Shown here: piece by piece, positions 14,470 through 22,536 of the stretch
How positions within the stretch are numbered: position 1 is the first letter of the stretch
Layout of the letters: each line of letters starts with the position of its first letter
Assembly (NCBI GenBank): GCA_002448395.1
Contig: DJXS01000082.1
Location: 16,698-47,534, forward strand
DNA from: Lachnospiraceae bacterium UBA6998
Lineage (GTDB): Bacteria; Bacillota; Clostridia; Lachnospirales; Lachnospiraceae
DNA length: 30,837 nucleotides
Direction of reading: 5' to 3'
Position numbers and translations under genes: made by a program
Notes under the pieces: model-generated
Seen by the model: only the letters and a program-made list of their open reading frames with translations
Told to the model about the DNA's origin: nothing
Databases searched by the model: none

Positions 14470-16290
14470 ATGGCGGACTATAAACTTACAAACAGAGAAT
14501 GGGCAGAACTGGTACACAAGGCTCAAAACGGAGAAGAAGCAGGATTCGAGGAGCTTTATCGGGCATCTTATAATTACTTGTATGCTGTGTGTTTCAAAAG
14601 CGGTGTTCCGGACGAAGATATTCCGGATGTCCTGCAGGAATCCTATATCAAAATATTCAAAAAGATTGACACACTTGAAGAACCCGGGACATTTCTGGGC
14701 TGGGCTTCGACAATTGTCAAGAACACCGGCAGAGATAAAGGGCGGCAGAGGAAAACCTATTACGAGCGGAATGATCTGATGGGGGATTCTTCTACCGAAG
14801 ACGAGATCGGTATGGACACAATGGCTGTGGATGAAATGGATCCGGACTACAATCCGGGAGTGGCATTGGATAAGGTGGCCACAGTTGAAATTGTCAGGAG
14901 CATGATCGCAGAGCTTCCGGATACACAGAGAGACTGCATCATTCTCTGGTGTGAAGGCAGGAGCATGAGTGAAATCTCCAAAGAGGTGGGGATTCCCGTG
15001 GGATCGGTGAAGAGCAGCATCAGTTATGCCAAGAAGAAGATCAAGGATATGACGCTGAAGATTGAAAAGGAGCAGGGAATCCGTCTGCACACCGTGGCAC
15101 CTATGTCGTTCTTCATCTGGGCAATCAGGAATATTCAGGATTTACTGGAGTTTGCGCCCTGCGATTTTTCCAATATCTTGCCGGTTCTCAAGGAAGCAGA
15201 AATAATTGCGGCAAAAGACGCTTCGGTGCTTTCTGATGGGACTGAAGCGAATACGGCAGCAAAAAAAGCTGCTGACAAAGTCGGGAAGGATATGGGGCCG
15301 GAGAAGGGCGGAACATCCTCCACGGAGACCGGACAGGCGGCTGCAGAGCAGGCAGGTGAAATAGGCGGAGAAAAGGCTGCAAAACGCGCCGGTACAGAAA
15401 TTGGGGAAAAGGTCATTAAGAATGTGACGGGCGCGTCAGAGACGAAAGCAGCGGGCATTTTGTCGACTATGGGAGGAAAAGCAGCAGTTGCAGGACTTGT
15501 TGTCGTGATCGGTGCATCCTCATTCTATTTTGCATCCAGGGCTGGGAACCAGAAGCCGGAAGAGGCAGCGGCGGCAGTGACGCAGGAAACAGCGGAGGAT
15601 GTAACGGCAGAGGAATCCGCACAGGGTGAAGAAGCGGAAATGTCTCAGAATACGGAAGCGACAGCGGAAAAAGTTCAGGAACAGGAAGCGGCAAGCTTGT
15701 TGGAGCAGATTCCGGATATGGCTGCAGCGGTGGAGGACATGCAGCCTGCCATTTTTGTATATACAGATACGAGGTCACCACAGGAGACCTTGGATAAATC
15801 TGTAGTAATGTCGGCTGAAGACAATGACGTATTCTGGACATTTGTTAATTATTATACATTGCGGTATGGAGAGTTGGAGAATCACTATTTTATTTCATAT
15901 CAGGAAGATTGGGAGCCCCTTTGTGCAGTGGCTTTCCCGGACTTTAAAGGCGTTCCTGACACTCTCGATCAATACATTTCCGATAATTATGCAGAGTATT
16001 TACATATTACGTTTGAAGATGGGGTGTATTCAAGAATGGCGTATGGAGCAGAAGGTCTCTTTACCGGTCTTGAAGTGGCAGAATGGACATCTAACGGCGA
16101 TGACTCTGTTGATGTAACAGTTAACCGTACATTTCCATATACAGGAGATGTCGTAGAAACAGTTGTTGTACATCTGGTTCCCAATGAAAATGCGATCAAA
16201 AGCGGTGATAAGCTTAAGTTTATGATTTCGGATGCAGATATGACCTATTCGATGCCGAGAGATGAGAGGGATGCACTCTTATCTTATTGA
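14470..16290 (+). CDS. ECF-type RNA polymerase sigma factor fused to a transmembrane and extracytoplasmic domain
   Basis: 606 residues, several times longer than an ordinary ECF sigma factor. Region 2 spans about residues 10-95 (FEELYRASYNYLYAVCF, DVLQESYIKIFKKI, FLGWASTIVKN). Region 4 spans about 145-195 (ELPDTQRDCIILW, MSEISKEVGIPVGSVKSSISYAKKKIKD). Next comes an Ala/Lys/Glu-rich stretch (about 245-330), a single transmembrane segment (about 337-356, AAVAGLVVVIGASSFYFASR), an acidic linker and a C-terminal extracellular domain (about 400-606). The sigma factor would therefore be anchored at the membrane, perhaps with its own sensor or inhibitory part. It lies 31 bp after the zinc-ribbon gene and 80 bp before the Sel1 lipoprotein gene. 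The ribosome site is GAGAGGAAAT. Confidence 0.85.
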   Translation: MADYKLTNREWAELVHKAQNGEEAGFEELYRASYNYLYAVCFKSGVPDEDIPDVLQESYIKIFKKIDTLEEPGTFLGWASTIVKNTGRDKGRQRKTYYERNDLMGDSSTEDEIGMDTMAVDEMDPDYNPGVALDKVATVEIVRSMIAELPDTQRDCIILWCEGRSMSEISKEVGIPVGSVKSSISYAKKKIKDMTLKIEKEQGIRLHTVAPMSFFIWAIRNIQDLLEFAPCDFSNILPVLKEAEIIAAKDASVLSDGTEANTAAKKAADKVGKDMGPEKGGTSSTETGQAAAEQAGEIGGEKAAKRAGTEIGEKVIKNVTGASETKAAGILSTMGGKAAVAGLVVVIGASSFYFASRAGNQKPEEAAAAVTQETAEDVTAEESAQGEEAEMSQNTEATAEKVQEQEAASLLEQIPDMAAAVEDMQPAIFVYTDTRSPQETLDKSVVMSAEDNDVFWTFVNYYTLRYGELENHYFISYQEDWEPLCAVAFPDFKGVPDTLDQYISDNYAEYLHITFEDGVYSRMAYGAEGLFTGLEVAEWTSNGDDSVDVTVNRTFPYTGDVVETVVVHLVPNENAIKSGDKLKFMISDADMTYSMPRDERDALLSY

Positions 16291-16370
16291 CCCGAAAGGG
16301 GATCGTATTGACAACATTTTTTTTATGGATTCAGACAGTGAATGCAGCATGAGAAAAGGGAGGAGCCATA

Positions 16371-18149
16371 ATGAAAAGGTTAAAGGTTATGCTGGCAATT
16401 GCTATATCTATAGCAATGATTACAGGATGCGGAAAGGCTGCGTCCGGAAATAATACAGGACAGTCGGCAGAGGGAAGCACCGGCCAAACAGCAACTGAAA
16501 GCGGCGAGAAAGAAGAGGAGCTTTCAGTAGGTAAGTCGGGTGGCGCGCTGCAGGAGGGAATCAATAGTCTGTATGGCATTGGCGGAGCGGAGCTTGATGT
16601 TGCTCACGCCAGAGAGTTTTTTACAAAAGCAGCGGAAGGCGGAGACGCGCGGGCGCATACGTACTTAGCCAGAATACATCGCATTGATGCAAACAATTCA
16701 TTGGCGGTGGAGGAGTACCAGAAAGCAATAGAGTTGGGAGATGATCTCGCCAAGGTCGATCTGGGCTATATGTATCTGGGAGATCAGGGAGTAAAGATTG
16801 ATACGCACAAGGCTATGGATCTGTTTGAAGAAGCTTGGGAGAGCGGATGCGCAGAGGCAGTCTTCGGGATTGGTTTATTGTATGAGGATGACCGATTCGA
16901 AGTCAGCATGAATAAAGAGAAGGCGATCCAATATTTTGAAATTGCCTCACAATCGGATGATCCGTACACGGCGGCCTTAGCCTATCAGGAGCTCGCAGAA
17001 GTTTATAATTCGGGAGAAGACGCTGACATTGATAAAGCGCTGGAGAACCTGGAAAAGGCAAACGCAATACAGAAGCATTGGACAGGGGACAGCTTACGCG
17101 CTGAAGGTGACATGCTGTCTGAGGCAGGGAGAAAATCGGAAGCAGAAGAATGCTATAAGAAAGCTGCGGAAATATATGAATTAAATGCCGAAAAAGGCAT
17201 GCCATGTCTATGGTGCCAGGCCGGATATATATATTTAAAGTGCCTTGACCCGGATCAGAATACGGAAAAGGCATTTGAGTGTTTAAATAAAGCTGCAGAG
17301 GCAGGAATAGCTCTTGGATGGAGCTATACGGGGTTCGCATACAGTGCAGGAGCGGGCGTTGAGAAGGATAAAAATAAAGCAGTCGAGTACTTTACAAAGG
17401 CGGCTGAGGCAGGTGAAGCAAATGCACAAACTGCGCTTGGAACACTGTATATTGACGGGGAGGAAGTTGAAGCAGATCTTCAGCTTGGCAAAGAATACAT
17501 TGAAGCAGCTGTTGATCAGGGATCAACGAAAGCATTAGTTATGAAAGGCGGGTATCTGGCAAAAGCAGAACCTGAATTGTTTGACTCGGATCCTATGATG
17601 GTATTTGAGTGCTTGTTTGATGCATATAATTCTGATGATAAGGAAGTCCGGCATTATATAGATGAAGGACTTCAGCAAACGGAAGACGAAGTTGGCGTAT
17701 GCCTTAAGCCTTGGAAGCTCACAGACAAAAAGAATAGCGGGAAACTGGAAGGGGATTGGCAAGTTTATGGTCAGGGGTTGAAAGATGCAGAAAATGAAAA
17801 CATGCTTTCATCATTGATGATGGAGGGATATTCTGCTTTATTTGCTAAGGGTACGAAGGTGAGTTTCGGTGAGGATGGCAATATGCAGATAGGCCCATTA
17901 GGCGGTAAATATTCACCGGCAGGTGAGCACCAAATTGACATTTCGGATCAAGAAAACAAATTAAGAGTTGAGTGGGGGTACGCGAGATTTGACAGCGACG
18001 TTCTCCTTCTTAATTTTGATTTCAGCGGAGGAAGCGGCTTGCAGGTGCAGCTCAAGACTCCGGAGAAGATCGAAGAGGAAAACCGGAGAAAAGAAGCCGA
18101 AGCCGCAGCATGGGAAGCTAAAAACAGTGAAGAGGATGGCACAGATTAG
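16371..18149 (+). CDS. Sel1-repeat lipoprotein with shared C-terminal beta domain
   Basis: 592 residues. The signal peptide MKRLKVMLAIAISIAMITGC ends in a lipobox with Cys20. Between about 60 and 420 are helical Sel1/TPR-like repeats of about 36 residues, seen in AREFFTKAAEGGDARAHTYL, KAMDLFEEAWESGCAEAVFG, KAFECLNKAAEAGIALGWSY and KAVEYFTKAAEAGEANAQTA. Residues about 458-566 (LEGDWQVYGQ, GTKVSFGEDGNMQIG, LLLNFDFSGGSGLQVQLKTP) match the domain at 105-213 of the upstream zinc-ribbon protein. The end is a Lys/Glu helix. The gene has a GGGAGGAG ribosome site. The same frame stays open for 32 more codons after the TAG stop. Sel1 proteins often act as scaffolds; here a surface sensing partner of the tethered sigma factor is possible. 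Confidence 0.85.
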   Translation: MKRLKVMLAIAISIAMITGCGKAASGNNTGQSAEGSTGQTATESGEKEEELSVGKSGGALQEGINSLYGIGGAELDVAHAREFFTKAAEGGDARAHTYLARIHRIDANNSLAVEEYQKAIELGDDLAKVDLGYMYLGDQGVKIDTHKAMDLFEEAWESGCAEAVFGIGLLYEDDRFEVSMNKEKAIQYFEIASQSDDPYTAALAYQELAEVYNSGEDADIDKALENLEKANAIQKHWTGDSLRAEGDMLSEAGRKSEAEECYKKAAEIYELNAEKGMPCLWCQAGYIYLKCLDPDQNTEKAFECLNKAAEAGIALGWSYTGFAYSAGAGVEKDKNKAVEYFTKAAEAGEANAQTALGTLYIDGEEVEADLQLGKEYIEAAVDQGSTKALVMKGGYLAKAEPELFDSDPMMVFECLFDAYNSDDKEVRHYIDEGLQQTEDEVGVCLKPWKLTDKKNSGKLEGDWQVYGQGLKDAENENMLSSLMMEGYSALFAKGTKVSFGEDGNMQIGPLGGKYSPAGEHQIDISDQENKLRVEWGYARFDSDVLLLNFDFSGGSGLQVQLKTPEKIEEENRRKEAEAAAWEAKNSEEDGTD

Positions 18150-18248
18150 GGAAGCAACGACGATTACGGTACATTTGAGGGTCTTGATACGTCAACTGTA
18201 AAAGACGGAGTGGTTAAGTTAAGTCTTGATAAAGTAGAAATCAAATAG
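18150..18248 (+). other. In-frame continuation of the Sel1 lipoprotein gene past an amber stop
   Basis: Directly after the TAG at 18147-18149 the same frame codes for 32 more residues (GSNDDYGTFEGLDTSTVKDG, then VVKLSLDKVEIK) before a second TAG at 18246-18248. The composition is protein-like: the acidic run continues the DGTD before the stop, and the end looks like a beta strand. It is either a recent nonsense mutation, the remnant of a longer C-terminal domain, or a site of low-level readthrough. Confidence 0.45.
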
Positions 18249-18282
18249 GGTGGCATTGGTGGTAATGAAAGGGGGATACTAT

Positions 18283-18471
18283 TTGAGAGTAAGCAAAAAG
18301 AACTGGTTTTCTACTGGGAGAGGAGTCAAGCGCAAAACAGCGTCATGTTCGTGCAGAGGGGATCCTTTGGAACAGGAAATTAAAAAGGAGCTGATTCTTC
18401 TTTCCATCAAGGAGGAGCTAAGAAAAGCCGGATTGATAAGAGCGAGGAAAAAAGATAATAATCAGAATTGA
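18283..18471 (+). CDS. Small basic protein of unknown function (62 residues, TTG start)
   Basis: The proposed TTG start at 18283 is preceded by AAAGGGGG at good spacing; the alternative ATGs at 18250 and 18268 lack a clear ribosome site. The product is rich in Lys and Arg (MRVSKKNWFSTGRGVKRKTA at the start, LRKAGLIRARKKDNNQN at the end) with a probable helix LEQEIKKELILLSIKEELRKAG. One CSC motif is present. No family is recognised. It lies at the end of the AT-rich island, 34 bp after the readthrough tail of the lipoprotein, and before a terminator. Confidence 0.5.
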   Translation: MRVSKKNWFSTGRGVKRKTASCSCRGDPLEQEIKKELILLSIKEELRKAGLIRARKKDNNQN

Positions 18472-18526
18472 TTTCGGAGGAGCTTTTGCCATCAAGTAAG
18501 AAAATCACGACCCTTACAACAAAAAA

Positions 18527-18575
18527 GGCGCTGCATCGCTGATCAATCGGTAATGCAGCGCCCTGATTTTTGATG
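18527..18575. terminator. Bidirectional terminator between the island and the PAP2 gene
   Basis: GGCGCTGCAT (18527-18536) and ATGCAGCGCC (18553-18562) form a perfect 10-bp stem, preceded by a run of A and followed by TGATTTTTG. It serves the convergent PAP2 gene on the minus strand and the rightward island. Confidence 0.85.
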
Positions 18576-18580
18576 TTTTT

Positions 18581-19552
18581 TTACGCGGCATTCTGCGCCT
18601 GATAATCCTTCGCGCTCTTCATAATGAGCATCGGGATCAGCGTGAGAGCAATAAATACAATGCCGAATCGGGAAATAAGGTTTCCCCAGTGTCCGCCAAG
18701 GGCGGGGATGATGGTGGCCTTCTCAAAGTACGCCTTCCAAATGAATAGAAGCGCGACGGAGACGCCGGCCTGGATTGGAAGATTCTTGTATCCGAACGGA
18801 ATCTCGTAGTGGATGTAGTGACGCTCCACATAGCTTCCGAGGAGAAGGCCCAGGAAAGCGCCGCAGGCTTTGAAGCAGTCGTTCATCATTTTCTGCGGAT
18901 CGACCAGAAGTTTGCCGTCCACATAGTCCATCGGATAGGGCTTGACCTGGACATAGATCAAAACAGCGACCACTACCAGGATGCCGACAAGTGTGAGGAT
19001 ATCGTAGGTTTTCTCGTTATCGCCGATCGCCTGGCTTGCCTTTCTCACGATAAGGATCATAACAATACCTTCTGTGAGGCCGACGAGGACGTCCTGCGGA
19101 GTGTGGACGCCGAGGAAGTTTCTTGAAAAACCGGTCAGCAGGATACAGATGATACAGATGACGGCGAGCCATCTTCGCTTACTCCATTGGTTCTCGACGA
19201 CACTTCCATAGAGGGAAGAAGCCGATACGGTGTGTCCGCTCGGGAAAGAATAGCCGGTGGCGGCCACCTTAGAATCCCCTGCGGGCTCGATCAGGTCCGA
19301 GCGGATCCAGGGGCGGTAAGCACAAACCGTGAGTTTGACGACTCCGTTCAGGAGATCCGCGCCGAGATAGGAAGTAAGAATTCGATAGCCCCATTTCTTA
19401 TTTACGCACAGGAAGATCAAAAAAGGGAGAAAAGGAAGGACGTCGACAGCGACCTTGCTCATCCCGTTAAAAAACTCATCAAAAATACCGCCTGTTGCCA
19501 ATCTCAGGTTCTGCAGAAACAACAGGTATTGCAAATCAATTCCAATTTCCAT
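18581..19552 (-). CDS. PAP2-family membrane phosphatase
   Basis: 323-residue multi-pass membrane protein of the phosphatidic acid phosphatase type 2 superfamily, which dephosphorylates lipid phosphates such as undecaprenyl pyrophosphate or phosphatidate at the outer face of the membrane. The three catalytic blocks are present: K73xxxxxxR80P81 (KLTVCAYRP), P104SGH107 (FPSGHT) and S143RxxxxxH150 (SRNFLGVH) followed by Asp154. About seven hydrophobic segments can be seen, and the C-terminal third is an extra membrane region with LPIQAGVSVALLFIW. It starts 25 bp downstream of the stop of the large flavoprotein gene and so may be cotranscribed. Its substrate cannot be deduced. Confidence 0.9.
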   Translation of the reverse strand: MEIGIDLQYLLFLQNLRLATGGIFDEFFNGMSKVAVDVLPFLPFLIFLCVNKKWGYRILTSYLGADLLNGVVKLTVCAYRPWIRSDLIEPAGDSKVAATGYSFPSGHTVSASSLYGSVVENQWSKRRWLAVICIICILLTGFSRNFLGVHTPQDVLVGLTEGIVMILIVRKASQAIGDNEKTYDILTLVGILVVVAVLIYVQVKPYPMDYVDGKLLVDPQKMMNDCFKACGAFLGLLLGSYVERHYIHYEIPFGYKNLPIQAGVSVALLFIWKAYFEKATIIPALGGHWGNLISRFGIVFIALTLIPMLIMKSAKDYQAQNAA

Positions 19553-19577
19553 TATTTACTCCATTTTGTATTGTTTA

Positions 19578-22421
19578 TCAGTTTGTCTGTTCTGTCGGGT
19601 AATCGGATTTTCCGGTCACCTTTGTCTTGAGGATCTTGAATCCTCTCTTTAATGCATAGGGTGCTACGCATTTTTTCATTTCCTCCGCAGTGTGCATGTC
19701 CGCCGCGTGAGGGATATCTCTGCTGAGATGGATCGCGTCAAATTCGCAGCGCGTGGTGCACAGGCCGCAGCCGATGCACTGGTTGAGGTCAACGACCGTC
19801 GCACCGCACTTCAGGCACCTGTTCGCCTCCGCCTTGACCTGCTCCTCAGTGAGAGGAAGCCTGAGGTCGCGGAAGGTTTCCGCCGCTTTTCCGGGCGCAA
19901 GGCCGGGAGCCTGCCTGCCGGCATTGTCGTAGGACTCGATCCGGATATCGCTCCGGTCGAGCTCGATGAACTCGCGCAGATCGCGGCCGATAGTCAAGGA
20001 CTGGCCGGGGTGGACGAAGCGGTTGATGGAGACCATGCCTTCCTTGCCGTCTGCGATGGCGTCAATGGCGAACTTCGCGCCGTGATAGATGTCGCCGCCG
20101 ACGAAAATGTCAGGCTCATTGGTCTGGTAGGTAGTCGGATTGGCCATTGCAGTGCCGTTGCCGCGAAGCTGTACGCCCGTGCCCTCGAGCAGGTCGCCCC
20201 AGTCGGCGGACTGACCGATCGCCATCAAAATATTGCTGCAGGGAACAGTGATGGTCTCATTCTCGTCGTAGACAGGTGCGAAGCGATGATTTCCGTCGAA
20301 GACGGAGACACATTTCTTGAAGACGATCGCCGTGACTTTGCCGTTCTCGGAGAGCACCTCTTTGGGCCCCCATCCGTTCATGATGGTGATGCCTTCTTCT
20401 TCCACTTCCGCGATCTCGTCTTTGGCCGCGGGCATTTCCTGTCTGGACTCGAGGCAGAGCATTGTGATTTTGCCATCTGTCACGCGAAGTGCCGTGCGAG
20501 CCACATCTGCCGCCACATTGCCGCCGCCGACCACTACGACATCGCCGCTAAGCCGCACGGAATTATCCTGATTGACACGGCGAAGGAAATCGACGCCTGT
20601 TACCACGCCTTCCGCGGATTCGCCGGGCACGCCGGCAAGTCTTCCGCCCTGAAGGCCGATGGCAATGTAGAAGGCCTTGAAACCGCGGTCACGCAGCTCC
20701 TGAATCGTTACGTCTTTGCCGACTTCCACGCCGCACTCTATTTTGGCGCCCATGCGCTTAATGATCTCGATCTCAGCTTCTACAACATCTTTCTCAAGAC
20801 GGAAAGAAGGAATGCCATTCATGAGCATACCGCCGGGGCGGTTCTCACGCTCAAAGACTGTGACGGGATACCCTTCCGTGCGCAGATAATAGGCTGCGCT
20901 AAGGCCGGCCGGGCCTGCGCCTATGACCGCGATGGGATAGTCGTCCCACTGATTGCCCTCGCCGTTCTCACAGATGGGCAGGTACTGCGCGAGCGCGTCC
21001 GAAGCGCCGTCTTTTACAAGATCCAGCTCGCGAAGAGCGAGGAACTTCTTGATCTCGTCGATGGCGACCGGCTGGTCGATAAGCCCGCGTGTGCAGCGGT
21101 CCTCGCAGCGGCGGTTGCAGATCGCTCCGCAGACTGCCGGGAAAGGATTGTCCTGGCGGATGAGCTTAAGAGCCTCCTGATAGCGGCCCTCCGCAGCCAT
21201 CTTTATATAGCCCTGGACTGCCAGGTGCGCGGGACATGCCGTCTTGCAGGGGGATGTGCCCGTGTCGTAGCAGTTGATCTTGTTGTGGTCGCGGTAATCG
21301 GGATCCCACTTGTCTTCTCCCCAGATGTGGTCATCGGGAAGTTCATGCATGGGATAGACCACCTTGCTGCCGTCTGCCTTACAGAGCTTCTGGCCCAGCC
21401 TTGCCGCGCCGGCGGGACATACTTCCACGCACTTGCCGCAGGCGACACATTTGGCCGCATCCACGTGAGCGCGGTATGCGCTGCGGGACATATTGGGCGT
21501 GTTGAAGAGCTGGGAAGTGCGCAGGCCGTAGCAGCTGCCCGGTGAGCAGTTGCAGATACCGACTATGCGGTTCGGGCCGTCCAGATTGGTGATCTGATGG
21601 ACATAACCCTTGCGCTCGGCGCGCTCCAGGATCTCCTTCACCTCTTCGCGGGTGACGTATTTGGCGTCCTTGCCGGAAGTGACGAGAAACTCCGCTATAT
21701 CGCCTACGCCGATGCACATGTGGCCCTCGATATCGCCTACGCCTTCGCCGCGGATGCGCTGAGCTTTGCGACAAGCGCATACCATTGTACAAAAAGTGTC
21801 ATATTTGTCAAGCCAGTGGGAGAGGTGCTCCACGCTGACAGAAGTGGAAGAGGTATCGATGGCCTTTTCCACGGGAATGACGTGCATGCCGATCCCCGCG
21901 CCTCCGGGAGGCACGAGCTTCGCGGCCAGTTCCAGCGGCTCCTGGGGAGCGAGGTTGAACATGGTCGCCACTTCGGGGTGCTCGTCGGGCAGTGTCTTGT
22001 GCTCGACCATGTATTCGCCGGAACCCACTACCCATTTGGGCACGCAGTACTGGATGTGGTGATCTTCATTGTCCCGGTTCTGTTCCAAAATACCGATCCA
22101 CAGCAGGTGGTCGATGATCTTCTGGGCTTTCTCCTCGCTGATGTGATTGCGTTTAGCCAGCTCAGCTGTGGTCAGGCCCACGCGGCGCTTCTTGAAGCTG
22201 AGCATAAAGGCCACTTCGCGCTTAGTCAGCAGCCGGTCGAGAATCCAGAAATCCATGTGGTTCTCGTGCATGGCGCCGGGAAGCTTACGCGGAATGTTGT
22301 CGGTGATCATCCGGGCGAGCTTCATCACCATCTTTTTCTTGATGGGATCGTCGCAGTGATGGTCCTTTATAGGATAGTCTCTTTCATTGACATGTATTCT
22401 CGGGTTTACCTCTTTGGGCAT
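19578..22421 (-). CDS. Large Fe-S/FAD oxidoreductase, GltD-like, with N-terminal winged-helix-like and ferredoxin regions
   Basis: 947 residues. Residues about 60-115 look like a winged helix (LTKREVAFMLSFKKRRVGLT, AQKIIDHLLWIGILEQ). About 205-300 hold a Cys cluster (CTMVCACRK, HMCIGVGD, GICNCSPGSC). A 4Fe-4S ferredoxin motif is at about 325-335 (CVACGKCVEVCP). The GltD-type core follows: N-terminal cluster (CKTACPAHLAVQGYI, CGAICNRRCEDRC), FAD site GAGPAGLSAAYYL (501-513), NADPH site VVVGGGNVAADVART, and the C-terminal clusters CLKCGATV (869) and CIGCGLCTTRC (882-892). GltD-like proteins pass electrons between NADPH and Fe-S clusters; the real partner is unknown. Promoter TGGTATAAT and an AAGGAGG site lie upstream. 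Confidence 0.85.
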   Translation of the reverse strand: MPKEVNPRIHVNERDYPIKDHHCDDPIKKKMVMKLARMITDNIPRKLPGAMHENHMDFWILDRLLTKREVAFMLSFKKRRVGLTTAELAKRNHISEEKAQKIIDHLLWIGILEQNRDNEDHHIQYCVPKWVVGSGEYMVEHKTLPDEHPEVATMFNLAPQEPLELAAKLVPPGGAGIGMHVIPVEKAIDTSSTSVSVEHLSHWLDKYDTFCTMVCACRKAQRIRGEGVGDIEGHMCIGVGDIAEFLVTSGKDAKYVTREEVKEILERAERKGYVHQITNLDGPNRIVGICNCSPGSCYGLRTSQLFNTPNMSRSAYRAHVDAAKCVACGKCVEVCPAGAARLGQKLCKADGSKVVYPMHELPDDHIWGEDKWDPDYRDHNKINCYDTGTSPCKTACPAHLAVQGYIKMAAEGRYQEALKLIRQDNPFPAVCGAICNRRCEDRCTRGLIDQPVAIDEIKKFLALRELDLVKDGASDALAQYLPICENGEGNQWDDYPIAVIGAGPAGLSAAYYLRTEGYPVTVFERENRPGGMLMNGIPSFRLEKDVVEAEIEIIKRMGAKIECGVEVGKDVTIQELRDRGFKAFYIAIGLQGGRLAGVPGESAEGVVTGVDFLRRVNQDNSVRLSGDVVVVGGGNVAADVARTALRVTDGKITMLCLESRQEMPAAKDEIAEVEEEGITIMNGWGPKEVLSENGKVTAIVFKKCVSVFDGNHRFAPVYDENETITVPCSNILMAIGQSADWGDLLEGTGVQLRGNGTAMANPTTYQTNEPDIFVGGDIYHGAKFAIDAIADGKEGMVSINRFVHPGQSLTIGRDLREFIELDRSDIRIESYDNAGRQAPGLAPGKAAETFRDLRLPLTEEQVKAEANRCLKCGATVVDLNQCIGCGLCTTRCEFDAIHLSRDIPHAADMHTAEEMKKCVAPYALKRGFKILKTKVTGKSDYPTEQTN

Positions 22422-22461
22422 CGCAAACCTCCTTATGCTGACTGAGTGGATACTGTATTTT

Positions 22462-22470
22462 ATTATACCA
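22462..22470 (-). promoter_or_regulatory. Extended -10 promoter of the large flavoprotein gene
   Basis: On the minus strand the sequence TGGTATAAT gives a perfect -10 box with a TGn extension, about 40 bp before the start codon. The expected -35 position has no good match, as is usual for extended -10 promoters. Confidence 0.6.
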
Positions 22471-22536
22471 TGGATAATTATCGGAAAGATGTGGTAAATT
22501 GTTGTGAGGGGTGATTAAGACACGGAAGGAGACATA

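Noticed and set aside
19692..21545. 617-residue open frame on the plus strand opposite the large flavoprotein gene
   Set aside because: Antisense shadow; the minus-strand product carries all the FAD, NADPH and Fe-S motifs in order.
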